DNA from: Paraburkholderia caribensis
Lineage (GTDB): Bacteria; Pseudomonadota; Gammaproteobacteria; Burkholderiales; Burkholderiaceae
DNA length: 64,000 nucleotides
Reading direction: 5' to 3'
Assembly (NCBI RefSeq): GCF_002902945.1
Contig: NZ_CP026102.1
Location: forward strand, 1,302,001 to 1,366,000
The notes under the pieces: model-generated
The model's input: only the letters and a program-made list of their open reading frames with translations
Database searches by the model: none
Told to the model about the DNA's origin: nothing
Shown: positions 49,058-57,818 of the stretch, one piece after another
Position numbering within the stretch: position 1 is the first letter of the stretch
Layout: each line of letters begins with the position of its first letter
Position numbers and translations under genes: made by a program

Positions 49058-50851
49058 CTAGTCTTTTCCGCCCGGAATCACGGACCCGAGCACCTGGCGC
49101 GCCGTGTTGGCGATCACGCTGCCTTCTTTCGGATCGCCTTCCATCAAGGTGCGCGCAAATGCGCGTGCCTGCGCGAGCGTCACGTGCGGCGGCAGCGGCG
49201 GCACCTCCGGGTCCGACTTCACTTCCAGCACGACGGGGCGCCTGGCAGCCAAAGCCGTCTCCCATGCGTCGGCCAGCTGCTCCGCCTGATCGACATAAAT
49301 GCCCGTCAAACCCAGCATTTCCGCAAAGCGGTGATAAGGCACATTGGGCACCTGCTGCGACGCGTCGAACTTCGGATCGCCTTCCATCACGCGCTGCTCC
49401 CACGTCACCTGATTCAGATCTTCGTTGTTGAGCACCATGCAGATCCAGCGCGGATCGGCCCATTGCTTCCAGTACTTCGCGACGGTAATGAGTTCCGCCA
49501 TATTGTTCATCTGCATCGCGCCGTCGCCGACCATCGCGATCACGGGCCGCCCCGGGTGCGCGAACTTCGCGGCAATTGCGTACGGCACGGCGGCGCCCAT
49601 CGACGCCAGTCCGCCCGACAACGACGCCATCATGCCGCGCCGGATCTTCAGATCGCGTGCGTACCAGTTCGCGCAGGAGCCGGAGTCGCTGGTGAGAATG
49701 ACGTCGTCGGGCAGGCGTGGCGACAGTTCCGTGAAGGCGCGCTGCGGGTTCACGCCGTTGCTGGCGGGCTGATGCGCCCGTTCATCGAGCGTGTCCCACC
49801 AGCGCGAAGTCCAGCGTTCGATACGCGAGCGCCACGTATGGCTATCCTTTTCTTTGAGCAAAGGCAGCAGCGCGCGCAAGGTTGCCGCGCTATCGCCGAC
49901 GAGGTTCACTTCCATCGGATAGCGCAGGCTCAACATGTCGGCCTTGATGTCGATCTGCACACCGCGCGCGTCGCCTTCCTTCGGCAGGAATTCGGCGTAC
50001 GGAAAGCCCGAGCCGATCATCAGCAGGGTGTCGCACGCGGTCATCATTTCGTAGCTGGGCTTCGTGCCGAGCAGACCGATCGATCCCGTCACCCATGGCA
50101 GATCGTCGGGCAGCGCGGCCTTGCCGAGCAGCGCTTTGGCGACGCCTGCGCCGAGCCGGTTGGCGACGGCGATGACTTCATCGGTGGCGTTCAAGGCGCC
50201 GGCGCCGACGAGGATCGCAACCTTATGCCCGGCGTTGAGCACGTCGGCGGCGCGTTGCAGATCGTCTGGTACGGGAATGACGGACGGCTGCGAATAGCCG
50301 ACACCCGAATGCGCCGTGCCGTGCTTGCGCGCGGGCGGCTCATATTCGAGGTCCTGCAGATCGTTCGGCAGGATTAGCGCCGTGACGCGCCGTTCGGAGA
50401 GGGCAATACGTATCGCGCGATCGACGAGGTGACGCACCTGCGCGGGCACGCTGGCCTGCTGAACAAACGCCCCGGCCACGTCCTTGAACATCGCCGCGAG
50501 ATCGAGTTCCTGTTGATAGTGCGAGCCGAGTGCCGCGCGTGCCTGCTGTCCGACGATGGCGAGCACGGGCATGTGATCCATGCGTGCATCGTAGAGGCCC
50601 GTGATCAGATGGGACGCGCCCGGCCCCGACGTGGCGATACAGACCCCGAGTTCGCCGGTGAACTTTGCGTGGGCGCTTGCCATGAACGCGGCCATTTCTT
50701 CGTGTCGCGCCTGCACGAACTGGATCTTTCCCTCCGCGCGATTCAAAGCGCCGAACACACCGTTGATACCATCGCCGGGGTAACCGTACATGCGCCTGAC
50801 GCCCCACTGATGCAACCGTTCGACGATGAAGTCGCCTACTGTCTTTGCCAT
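49058..50851 (-). CDS. PoxB-like thiamine-diphosphate enzyme (pyruvate oxidase type)
   Basis: The 597-residue enzyme has the three-domain TPP layout. The N-terminal PYR domain has the conserved Glu (FVQARHEEMAAFMASAHAKFTG), the middle domain starts near QRAADVLNAGHKVAILVGAGAL, and the C-terminal PP domain has the TPP/Mg motif GDGAMQMNN...VLNNEDLN. It most resembles pyruvate dehydrogenase (quinone) or pyruvate oxidase, but the membrane-binding tail of E. coli PoxB is not evident (ends VIPGGKD). It would turn pyruvate to acetate or acetyl-phosphate plus CO2. It lies near a phosphoketolase, another acetyl-phosphate source. Confidence 0.85.
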   Translation of the reverse strand: MAKTVGDFIVERLHQWGVRRMYGYPGDGINGVFGALNRAEGKIQFVQARHEEMAAFMASAHAKFTGELGVCIATSGPGASHLITGLYDARMDHMPVLAIVGQQARAALGSHYQQELDLAAMFKDVAGAFVQQASVPAQVRHLVDRAIRIALSERRVTALILPNDLQDLEYEPPARKHGTAHSGVGYSQPSVIPVPDDLQRAADVLNAGHKVAILVGAGALNATDEVIAVANRLGAGVAKALLGKAALPDDLPWVTGSIGLLGTKPSYEMMTACDTLLMIGSGFPYAEFLPKEGDARGVQIDIKADMLSLRYPMEVNLVGDSAATLRALLPLLKEKDSHTWRSRIERWTSRWWDTLDERAHQPASNGVNPQRAFTELSPRLPDDVILTSDSGSCANWYARDLKIRRGMMASLSGGLASMGAAVPYAIAAKFAHPGRPVIAMVGDGAMQMNNMAELITVAKYWKQWADPRWICMVLNNEDLNQVTWEQRVMEGDPKFDASQQVPNVPYHRFAEMLGLTGIYVDQAEQLADAWETALAARRPVVLEVKSDPEVPPLPPHVTLAQARAFARTLMEGDPKEGSVIANTARQVLGSVIPGGKD

Positions 50852-51011
50852 GGAAAGCCCCACGAAAGAGAATTCGCACACGAGTCGAATGGGCAAGTGT
50901 GTCTGGTAGTCGCTGAATCAGCACCAACCAGCAAGTGTCGGGCCGCGGCGTGAGCCTGCAAAGAAGGCCTACGCTCCTGTCTCTTTCGATTGGGTTTGGG
51001 ATTCCTGTTTT

Positions 51012-51036
51012 TTCGCCTGGCATCCGCGTGATGCCG
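51012..51036 (+). repeat. Isolated copy of the 5.8-kb repeat unit
   Basis: TTCGCCTGGCATCCGCG here nearly matches the unit found three times at 5782-5879 and inverted at 6514-6666. It is the only other copy that I see in the window, just after the tiny acidic gene. Confidence 0.45.
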
Positions 51037-51047
51037 TCGCGCTTCTC

Positions 51048-51221
51048 CTACTGCTCCTCATCCTCATCATCGTCCTCGGGCTCGAGATCCTGCAACTCGA
51101 CCATCTCCCCATCAACGACCATTTCCGCGCCTGCCTCGAGCGTTTCGCCGAGCACCGGGTCACCGTCCACGATCAACCGGACGGGCGCATCGCCTTCGTT
51201 GGCTACTCTCACTTTCATCAT
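51048..51221 (-). CDS. Tiny acidic protein (57 residues)
   Basis: Starts with two Met (MMKVRVANEG) after GGGAG and ends in a run of Asp/Glu (LEPEDDDEDEEQ). The middle VRLIVDGDPVLGETLEAGAEMVVDGEMVELQDL reads as a small beta-structure. About one third of residues are acidic. It is too short to recognise, but the ribosome-binding site and the fit of codon use support translation. It sits between the PoxB-like gene and the lipoprotein gene. Confidence 0.55.
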   Translation of the reverse strand: MMKVRVANEGDAPVRLIVDGDPVLGETLEAGAEMVVDGEMVELQDLEPEDDDEDEEQ

Positions 51222-51452
51222 CGTGCTCCCTTCAGGACAAAGTCACGCGGCTTCACCGCGACAGGATGCGTCAAACAACTCTTCGCGCAGTAGCAAGTTG
51301 CGGATGTGCTTGCAAGATATCGGCCAGCCCTGCCTGGGATCGTGGTACGCGCGACGGGGAACGAACCTTGCTGATTCCGTCATATACGGATGACCCACAC
51401 GGGGCCGGCGGCGCGACGCGTCGCAGCAGGTTCGACAAGGGAGGGCGCGACG

Positions 51453-51746
51453 ATGAAATCGAGCACACGTTACGTATCTGCCGCATTAGCGGTGGCGGCG
51501 CTCGCGTGCGGCACTGCCGGCTGCAAGAAGGTAGACGAGAAAAGCAGCAACACCATGGACTCAGCCAGCAGCGGCGTGATGAGCAATACGTCGGGCATGA
51601 GCGGTGCGCCGGGTCAAAGCGCGGCGGCACAGCGCGCGAGCGAGACCGCGACGGCAGCGAACGGCCCGGCGGCCTCGAGCGAGGCGCCCGTCGCCGCTAC
51701 GCCTTCATCGGCGGCCAGCGCCGTGCCATCCGGCGCCAGCCAGTAA
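51453..51746 (+). CDS. Small lipoprotein
   Basis: A 97-residue protein: MKSSTRYVSAALAVAALACG leads to a lipobox TAGC with the acylated Cys at 24, then KKVDEKSS and a Ser/Ala/Gly-rich low-complexity tail (entericidin-like in style). It would be anchored in the envelope as a small lipoprotein; role unknown. AAGGGAGGG lies upstream. Convergent with the hemerythrin gene, 18 bp apart. Confidence 0.7.
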   Translation: MKSSTRYVSAALAVAALACGTAGCKKVDEKSSNTMDSASSGVMSNTSGMSGAPGQSAAAQRASETATAANGPAASSEAPVAATPSSAASAVPSGASQ

Positions 51747-51764
51747 AAGATTGCTGCCCGTCCA

Positions 51765-52319
51765 TTACCGGCGAAACGTGAGGCTGTTGTCGCCCACCAG
51801 TTTGCTGCCTGCGGCATCGAGCTTCTTCATCAGCCTCTCTTTCTCCGCCGCCATCACTTCGCCGAGTCGCACCAGGTTGACACCGCTTTCGCGCAGTTCA
51901 GGAAAGAGGCTCGATTCCTCTTCCTCGATATGGTGGAGCACCATCTCCGACAGCACCTTGAACGTTGCATCGAACCCATGGTCGCCCGGCTTCAGCGTGT
52001 CGAACTTTTCGATCAGTGTCTTCGCGAGAAAGTGCTCGACGTAGGCTTCGTCGACGTCGATCTCATCATCCTTGCCGAGCGCCTTGTGCGCGGCGGGATA
52101 GAGGATATTCTCCTCGATCATCGTGTGGACGGTCAGCACCTCGCACGCGCGGCGCGCCAGCGTACCCTTCGCTTCCAGGTCGGAATCGCCGGCCTTTTCG
52201 AACGCGTCGAACAGTTGCTTTGCCACGCGATGGTCCGCTTCGAGTAACTCTATTGCGTCGAGTGCGGTGTTTTCGATTGAAGCGTCGGCCGCCAGTTCCT
52301 TGTTTGCGTCTTCGTTCAT
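51765..52319 (-). CDS. Hemerythrin-domain protein
   Basis: A 184-residue four-helix bundle with a di-iron ligand set visible: LEADHRVAKQLFDAFE (first His), HTMIEENILYP (His and Glu), AYVEHFLAKTLIEKF (His), HHIEEEESSLFPEL (His and Glu). Bacterial relatives bind O2 or NO or repair iron-sulphur damage. It shares a block with phosphoketolase (same strand, upstream) and the PoxB-like enzyme. GGGAGG precedes the start. Confidence 0.9.
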   Translation of the reverse strand: MNEDANKELAADASIENTALDAIELLEADHRVAKQLFDAFEKAGDSDLEAKGTLARRACEVLTVHTMIEENILYPAAHKALGKDDEIDVDEAYVEHFLAKTLIEKFDTLKPGDHGFDATFKVLSEMVLHHIEEEESSLFPELRESGVNLVRLGEVMAAEKERLMKKLDAAGSKLVGDNSLTFRR

Positions 52320-52440
52320 GATTGCCTCCCGGGAATTATCGTCAGTGAACAGTCAGCGATGACATGCACAGCAAACGCCATTCCGCGCCGCTTTCTCCCT
52401 GGGGAAAACAAGGTTCGACGGCACCCTGCACCACGAAGCG

Positions 52441-54834
52441 TCAACCCGCCCACTTCCAGTCGCGAATCTCTTCGCTATCGATCCCCTCGCTATGCGCATA
52501 ATCAAGATGCCGGATCTTCTGATCGCGCAGCCGTTCCTTCGCGTGATCGCCGACACCACGCAAGCGATGCACGCGATCAATCACGTCGATCGCTAGTGAA
52601 AACCGGTCGATACCATTGATGATCGCAAGTTCCAGCGGCGTATTGATGTTCCCCTTCTCCGCATAGCCGTGCACGTGAATATTCGCGTGATTCGTGCGGC
52701 GATAGGTCAGCTTGTGCACCAGCGACGGATACGAATGGAAGTTGAAAATCACCGGCTTGTCCGTCGTGAACAGCGAATCGAAATCGCGCCCCGACAAGCC
52801 ATGCGGATGATCGGAATCGGGCATCAACCGGAACAGATCCACGACGTTCACAAAACGGATCTTCAGATCGGGAAAAAGTCCCTTGAGAATTTCCACGGCT
52901 GCGAGCGCCTCCATGGTCGGAATGTCGCCCGCGCTCGCCATCACGACATCCGGCTCGTGATCCAGATCCGTCGACGCCCAGTCCCAAATGCCGATGCCTT
53001 TCGTGCAATGCGTGATAGCCGACTTCATGTCCAGATACTGCAAATGCGGCTGCTTGTCGGCGACGATCACGTTCACATAGTCGCGCGAACGCAGGCAATG
53101 ATCGGCGACGCTCAACAGACAGTTCGCATCGGGCGGCAAATAGATGCGCACGACATCGGGGCTCTTGTTCGTCACGACATCCAGAAAACCGGGGTCCTGA
53201 TGCGTAAAACCGTTATGGTCCTGGCGCCACACGAGCGACGTGATCAGCAGATTCAGCGACGGCACGGGCTGCCGCCAGCGCAGCTCGCGCTTGGCTTTTT
53301 CCAGCCATTTCGCGTGCTGGTTGAACATCGAATCGATGACATGCACGAACGCTTCGTATGTTGCAAACAGACCGTGCCGCCCCGTCAGCGTATAGCCTTC
53401 GAGCCAGCCTTCCAGCGTATGCTCGCTCAGCATTTCCATCACGCGGCCATCGGCGGACAACTCGCCGCCGTCGCGATCCGATTCGACGATCTGCGCGAGC
53501 CACGTCTTCCCCGATGCTTCGTAAATCGCCGTGAGTTTGTTGCTGGCGGTTTCGTCGGGGCCGAACACGCGAAAGCTCGTCATATTGCGGCGCATGACGT
53601 CGCGCAGAAACTGGCCGAGCACATCCGTGGGCGACACGTAGCTCGTAGCGGGCTGGCTGACGTCGACGGCATAGCCGGCGAAGTCCGGCAGGTCCAGCGC
53701 CTTGCAGAGCGCTCCGCCGTTCGCATGCGGATTGGCGCTGATACGTCGCGGCCCTTCGGGCGCGAGCGCGCGCAACTCGGCGACCAGCCGCCCCGATTCG
53801 TCGAAGAGCGTTTCCGGCCCGTAGCTGCGCAGCCATTCCTCGACGAGCTTCAGGCTCTTGCCGTTGGTCGCGGGATCGGCAATGGGCACCTGATGCGCGC
53901 GCCACGAGCCTTCTATCTTGTGCGCGCCGAATTCGCGCGGCCCTGTCCAGCCCTTCGGCGACCGCAGCACGATCATCGGCCAGCGTGGCCGCTGCGCGTC
54001 GACATTGCCGCCTTCCTGACGCGCGCGCTGCTGGATCGCGCGAATTTCATCGATGCATTCGTCGAGCGTCGCCGCCATCTGCTGATGCATCTTCTCCGGC
54101 TCATCGCCTTCGACGAACCACGGCTTGTAACCGTATCCCGTGAATAGCGCTTCGAGTTCTTCGTGCGGAATACGCGCGAGTATAGTCGGGTTCGCGATCT
54201 TGTAGCCATTCAGGTGCAGAACGGGCAACACCGCGCCGTCGCGCGCCGGATTCAGGAATTTGTTCGAATGCCACGACGTGGCGAGCGGCCCGGTCTCCGC
54301 CTCGCCATCGCCGATCATCACCGTCACGATCAGATCGGGGTTGTCGAACGCCGCACCGTATCCGTGCGACAGGCTATAGCCGAGTTCGCCGCCCTCGTGA
54401 ATCGAGCCCGGCGTTTCAGGCGTGCAATGCGAGCCGATGCCGCCCGGAAACGAGAAGAGCTTGAAAAGACGCGCCATGCCCTCTTCCGTTTCGCCACGGT
54501 CCGGATAAATCTCCGAGTAGCGCCCTTCCAGATAGCTGTGCGCGAGCGTCGCGGGTGCGCCGTGGCCCGGCCCCGAGATGAAGATCACGTTCAGATCGCG
54601 CTGTTTGATGACCCGGTTCAGATGCACGAGCACGAAGCTCTGTCCGGGATCGGAACCCCAGTGGCCGAGCAGACGCCGCTTGATGTGCTCGGGCTTCAGC
54701 GGTTCGCGCAAAAGGGGATTCGCGCGCAGGTAAATCATGCCGGCGGACAGATAATTGCAGGCCCGCCAGAAGCGGTCCATGTTGCGCAGTTCATCGGCTT
54801 GCAACGGCGTGGGTTGCGGGCGGGTGTCGTCCAT
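52441..54834 (-). CDS. xfp: Phosphoketolase
   Basis: A 797-residue TPP enzyme. The N-terminal LLGHWGSDPGQSFVLVHLNRVI and FISGPGHGAPATLAHSYLEG are phosphoketolase signatures, VMIGDGEAETGPLATSWHSNKF carries the TPP/Mg GDG motif, and the C-terminal HDxxNG-type stretch (QDHNGFTHQDPG) and RGVGDHAKERLRDQKIRH end the family pattern. It splits xylulose 5-phosphate and/or fructose 6-phosphate into acetyl-phosphate and a smaller sugar phosphate without O2. GGAG precedes the ATG. No acetate kinase is adjacent. Confidence 0.96.
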   Translation of the reverse strand: MDDTRPQPTPLQADELRNMDRFWRACNYLSAGMIYLRANPLLREPLKPEHIKRRLLGHWGSDPGQSFVLVHLNRVIKQRDLNVIFISGPGHGAPATLAHSYLEGRYSEIYPDRGETEEGMARLFKLFSFPGGIGSHCTPETPGSIHEGGELGYSLSHGYGAAFDNPDLIVTVMIGDGEAETGPLATSWHSNKFLNPARDGAVLPVLHLNGYKIANPTILARIPHEELEALFTGYGYKPWFVEGDEPEKMHQQMAATLDECIDEIRAIQQRARQEGGNVDAQRPRWPMIVLRSPKGWTGPREFGAHKIEGSWRAHQVPIADPATNGKSLKLVEEWLRSYGPETLFDESGRLVAELRALAPEGPRRISANPHANGGALCKALDLPDFAGYAVDVSQPATSYVSPTDVLGQFLRDVMRRNMTSFRVFGPDETASNKLTAIYEASGKTWLAQIVESDRDGGELSADGRVMEMLSEHTLEGWLEGYTLTGRHGLFATYEAFVHVIDSMFNQHAKWLEKAKRELRWRQPVPSLNLLITSLVWRQDHNGFTHQDPGFLDVVTNKSPDVVRIYLPPDANCLLSVADHCLRSRDYVNVIVADKQPHLQYLDMKSAITHCTKGIGIWDWASTDLDHEPDVVMASAGDIPTMEALAAVEILKGLFPDLKIRFVNVVDLFRLMPDSDHPHGLSGRDFDSLFTTDKPVIFNFHSYPSLVHKLTYRRTNHANIHVHGYAEKGNINTPLELAIINGIDRFSLAIDVIDRVHRLRGVGDHAKERLRDQKIRHLDYAHSEGIDSEEIRDWKWAG

Positions 54835-55044
54835 TGTGCGTCTCCATGCAGGGGGTTCGCGGTACGCAGTGCCTTCCTAATCATAGAAGGTGGTTTGCGC
54901 ATGTCCATTGACGTATGTCCATTGCCAATGCATGCGTGTTCGGCGCAGGCGGCACAACGATTGCAGGACGGCTTGCATGGCCCGCCATCCACGGGCTGCG
55001 TGCGCTGCAACCGTCACGCATGCATCAAAGGAAGGAGACACAAC

Positions 55045-55584
55045 ATGGACGTGCTGATGACGCTATTCGGCGAAGGCAAGGATCTCACCGCCCTGCAGAC
55101 GGCCATGCGCGCGGTCGTCGTGTTCTTCGCGACGCTCGTGTTCATCCGCATCTCGGGCAGGCGCTCGTTCGGGCAACGCTCGCCGTTCGACTACGTGGTC
55201 GCAATCCTGCTCGGCGCCACGCTGAGCCGGGTCATCGTCGGCGCATCGCCTGTGGTGCCGACGCTCGCGGCGGCGCTGGTGATCGTGCTGATTCATCGCG
55301 CGCTCGCGTGGTGCTGCGTGCGCTCGCCAAGGCTCGAATCGCTGGTGGTCGGGGTCGAACGGGAGGTATATCGCGACGGACAGTTCAATAGCCGTCAGAT
55401 GTCAGCTGCGCTGATTACGCGCACGGACGTGTTCGAGGCCGCGCGTCATGAACTTCACGCGCTCGATCTGCACGACGTGCACGCGGCGATTCTCGAACGC
55501 AATGGACAGATGAGCCTGATTCGCAAAGGTGCGAACCGGAAGGATGGAAAGACGGACGCATGGACAGGACAGTGTGACGCGTGA
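55045..55584 (+). CDS. DUF421 (YetF-like) membrane protein
   Basis: A 179-residue protein with three N-terminal helices (LQTAMRAVVVFFATLVFIRISGRRSFGQ, DYVVAILLGATLSRVIVG, VPTLAAALVIVLIHRALAW) followed by the DUF421 soluble domain (VGVEREVYRDGQFNSRQMSAALITRTDVFEAARHE..DLHDVHAAILERNGQMSLI). RSFGQRSPFDYVVAILLG is the family signature. Function unsettled; linked to stress and sporulation in Bacillus. GGAAGGAG lies upstream. It diverges from phosphoketolase. Confidence 0.9.
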   Translation: MDVLMTLFGEGKDLTALQTAMRAVVVFFATLVFIRISGRRSFGQRSPFDYVVAILLGATLSRVIVGASPVVPTLAAALVIVLIHRALAWCCVRSPRLESLVVGVEREVYRDGQFNSRQMSAALITRTDVFEAARHELHALDLHDVHAAILERNGQMSLIRKGANRKDGKTDAWTGQCDA

Positions 55585-55602
55585 CGTCACCCGTTAAAAG
55601 AA

Positions 55603-55643
55603 ACGGGGCGGGCCGCGCGAGCTTCACGCGAGACCCGCCCCGT
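55603..55643 (-). terminator. Terminator of argG
   Basis: ACGGGGCGGG and CCCGCCCCGT form a 10-bp GC stem whose loop folds again. On the argG strand it is followed by TTTCTTTTAAC, a good Rho-independent signal 12 bp after the argG stop. Confidence 0.85.
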
Positions 55644-55655
55644 CAGCAGCCAGGC

Positions 55656-56990
55656 TTACTCGGTATCGTTCTTCAGCTGCGGCAGCGCCGACGACTCGCC
55701 CGGTGCGAGCAAACCGACCTGCGCGTAGACGCGCAGCTTGTCGCGCGTATCGGTGATGTCGAGGTTGCGCATCGTCAGCTGGCCGATGCGGTCACGCGGC
55801 GAGAATGTCGAAGCGACCTTCTCCATCGACAGGCGCTCGGGCTGATACGTGAGGTTCGGCGACTTCGTGCTGAGGATCGAGTAGTCGTTGCCGCGACGCA
55901 GTTCGACGGTCACTTCGCCCGTGATCGCACGCGCGACCCAGCGTTGCGCCGTTTCGCGCAGCATGATGGCCTGCGGATCGAACCAGCGGCCCTGGTACAG
56001 CAGGCGGCCGAGACGGCGGCCGTTTTCACGGTACTGCTCGATCGTGTCTTCGTTGTGAATGCCCGTGACGAGGCGCTCATACGCGATGAACAGCAGCGCC
56101 AGACCCGGGGCTTCGTAGATGCCGCGGCTCTTCGCTTCGATGATGCGGTTCTCGATCTGGTCGCTCATGCCGAGGCCGTGACGTCCGCCAATACGGTTCG
56201 CTTCCAGCAGCAGTTCGACGGCGTTCGGGAACGTCTTGCCGTTCAGCGCGACGGGCTGGCCTTCTTCGAAGCGGATCGTCACTTCTTCCCTGGCGACAGG
56301 CACGTCGTCGCGCCAGAATGCGACGCCCATGATCGGGTTGACGATCTTGATGCCCGACTCCAGGCTTTCGAGATCTTTCGCTTCATGCGTCGCGCCGAGC
56401 AGGTTCGAATCGGTCGAATAGGCCTTTTCCGCCGACATCTTGTACGCGAAGCCCGCCTGGCGCATGAACTCCGACATTTCCGCGCGGCCGCCGAGTTCGT
56501 CGATGAACTGCTGGTCGAGCCACGGCTTGTAGATCTTCAGATCCGGATTGACGAGCAGGCCATAACGGTAAAAGCGCTCGATGTCGTTGCCCTTGTACGT
56601 GCTGCCGTCACCCCAGATGTTGACGCCGTCTTCCTTCATCGCGGCGACCAGCATCGTGCCCGTCACGGCGCGCCCGATGGGCGTGGTGTTGAAGTAGGTG
56701 ACGCCCGCCGTCGAAATATGGAACGCCCCGCATTGCAGCGCCGCAATGCCTTCCGCGACCAGCTGCGCGCGGCAGTCGATCAGGCGCGCGCCTTCGGCGC
56801 CGTATTCCGTGGCGCGGCGCGGAATCGAGTCGTAATCTTCTTCGTCCGGCTGACCGAGGTTTGCCGTGTACGCGTACGGCACGGCGCCCTTCAAGCGCAT
56901 CCAGTGCAGCGCGGCGCTCGTGTCCAGGCCGCCGGAGAACGCAATACCGACCTTCTGGCCGGTCGGAAGATTTTCGAGGATTGTGCTCAT
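55656..56990 (-). CDS. argG: Argininosuccinate synthase
   Basis: The 444-residue length matches the long E. coli-type ArgG. MSTILENLPTGQKVGIAFSGG opens with the P-loop-like SGGLDTSAAL (ATP pyrophosphatase motif), with aspartate/citrulline contacts in GDGSTYKGNDIERFYRYG and the C-terminal RDRIGQLTMRNLDITDTRDKL. It joins citrulline and aspartate in arginine synthesis, cytoplasmic. An upstream in-frame ATG (57191) would add 67 Arg-rich residues and is rejected. Confidence 0.97.
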   Translation of the reverse strand: MSTILENLPTGQKVGIAFSGGLDTSAALHWMRLKGAVPYAYTANLGQPDEEDYDSIPRRATEYGAEGARLIDCRAQLVAEGIAALQCGAFHISTAGVTYFNTTPIGRAVTGTMLVAAMKEDGVNIWGDGSTYKGNDIERFYRYGLLVNPDLKIYKPWLDQQFIDELGGRAEMSEFMRQAGFAYKMSAEKAYSTDSNLLGATHEAKDLESLESGIKIVNPIMGVAFWRDDVPVAREEVTIRFEEGQPVALNGKTFPNAVELLLEANRIGGRHGLGMSDQIENRIIEAKSRGIYEAPGLALLFIAYERLVTGIHNEDTIEQYRENGRRLGRLLYQGRWFDPQAIMLRETAQRWVARAITGEVTVELRRGNDYSILSTKSPNLTYQPERLSMEKVASTFSPRDRIGQLTMRNLDITDTRDKLRVYAQVGLLAPGESSALPQLKNDTE

Positions 56991-57109
56991 AATCAAAACC
57001 GTTGAATCGACTTTTGAAGGGAATAGGCGGAACTTTATCAGACATGCCCGTCTGCGAGCCGGATTCGGCGGAAAACGGGCATGATGCGATGCTGCGGCGC
57101 TACCGCAAG

Positions 57110-57601
57110 TCAGGCATCGGGATGCAGCGGGTCGTCCAGCAGCGACGCCGGCACCGTGTCGGGATCGGTGGCTTGCGCGTCGTTGAAACACTGCTCCGCC
57201 AGATCGATCATGCCGACGGCGGCGTCGATCAGCTCGTCGAGGCGATCCAGCAACGCGCCGCGCGCGCCGGCTTGGCCGGAAGCCGCCGGTTGTCCACCCG
57301 GCTGACCGTCAGGCTGAACGTCCGGATGCCCGTTCAACTGCGCGATCAGCGATTCCGCCGCCTGCAGGTACGGAATCGCCTCATGGTAGTTCTCGATCGA
57401 CACCAGCGCGTTGCTGCGCGCGCCGACCAGCAGGCTGCGGTAGTGATCCGCAAGCTCGGACTCGCGGCTGATCCGGGGCAGTTTGTCGGAAATGCGCTGC
57501 AGGCAAGCCGGCACCTGCTCGTCGAGCGCGGCTGCGCGCTGCCGCAGATCGGCGTATTCGGCGAGCAACTGGGCCTGGTCGAACGGGGAAACGCTGTCCA
57601 T
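57110..57601 (-). CDS. Hypothetical helical protein
   Basis: A 163-residue protein (start at MDSVSPFDQA; ATG 57634 would add 11). Long amphipathic helices (LLAEYADLRQRAAALDEQVPACLQRISDKL, DHYRSLLVGARSNALVSIENYHEAIPYLQAAESLIAQL) are joined by a Gly/Gln/Pro linker (GHPDVQPDGQPGGQPAASGQ) to a last helix. I recognise no family. No membrane segment or signal. It is upstream of argG on the same strand, 119 bp away. Confidence 0.5.
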   Translation of the reverse strand: MDSVSPFDQAQLLAEYADLRQRAAALDEQVPACLQRISDKLPRISRESELADHYRSLLVGARSNALVSIENYHEAIPYLQAAESLIAQLNGHPDVQPDGQPGGQPAASGQAGARGALLDRLDELIDAAVGMIDLAEQCFNDAQATDPDTVPASLLDDPLHPDA

Positions 57602-57712
57602 CGTGGGCGGCTCGTTGTCTGGTGAACCCAGCATCTTACTGCACGCGGCAAAGTCGCTGCGCGCCGGGGCCGATGACCTACACTACGCACTACCGCGCCA
57701 GCATCGGAACCC

Positions 57713-57780
57713 GCTATCGACGTACCGCAGCGGAACACCGGCCGCCCCGCGTCAACCCGAGCTGTTGCGTAGTCGATAGC
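57713..57780. promoter_or_regulatory. Widely spaced inverted repeat before the SulP gene
   Basis: GCTATCGAC (57713-57721) and GTCGATAGC (57772-57780) are exact reverse complements 50 bp apart, ending 38 bp before the SulP start. The spacing suits a looped or two-dimer operator rather than a hairpin. Confidence 0.4.
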
Positions 57781-57818
57781 CGCACCGTCGCCGACTGAAA
57801 TGCGGAGGCCTCGCGATC

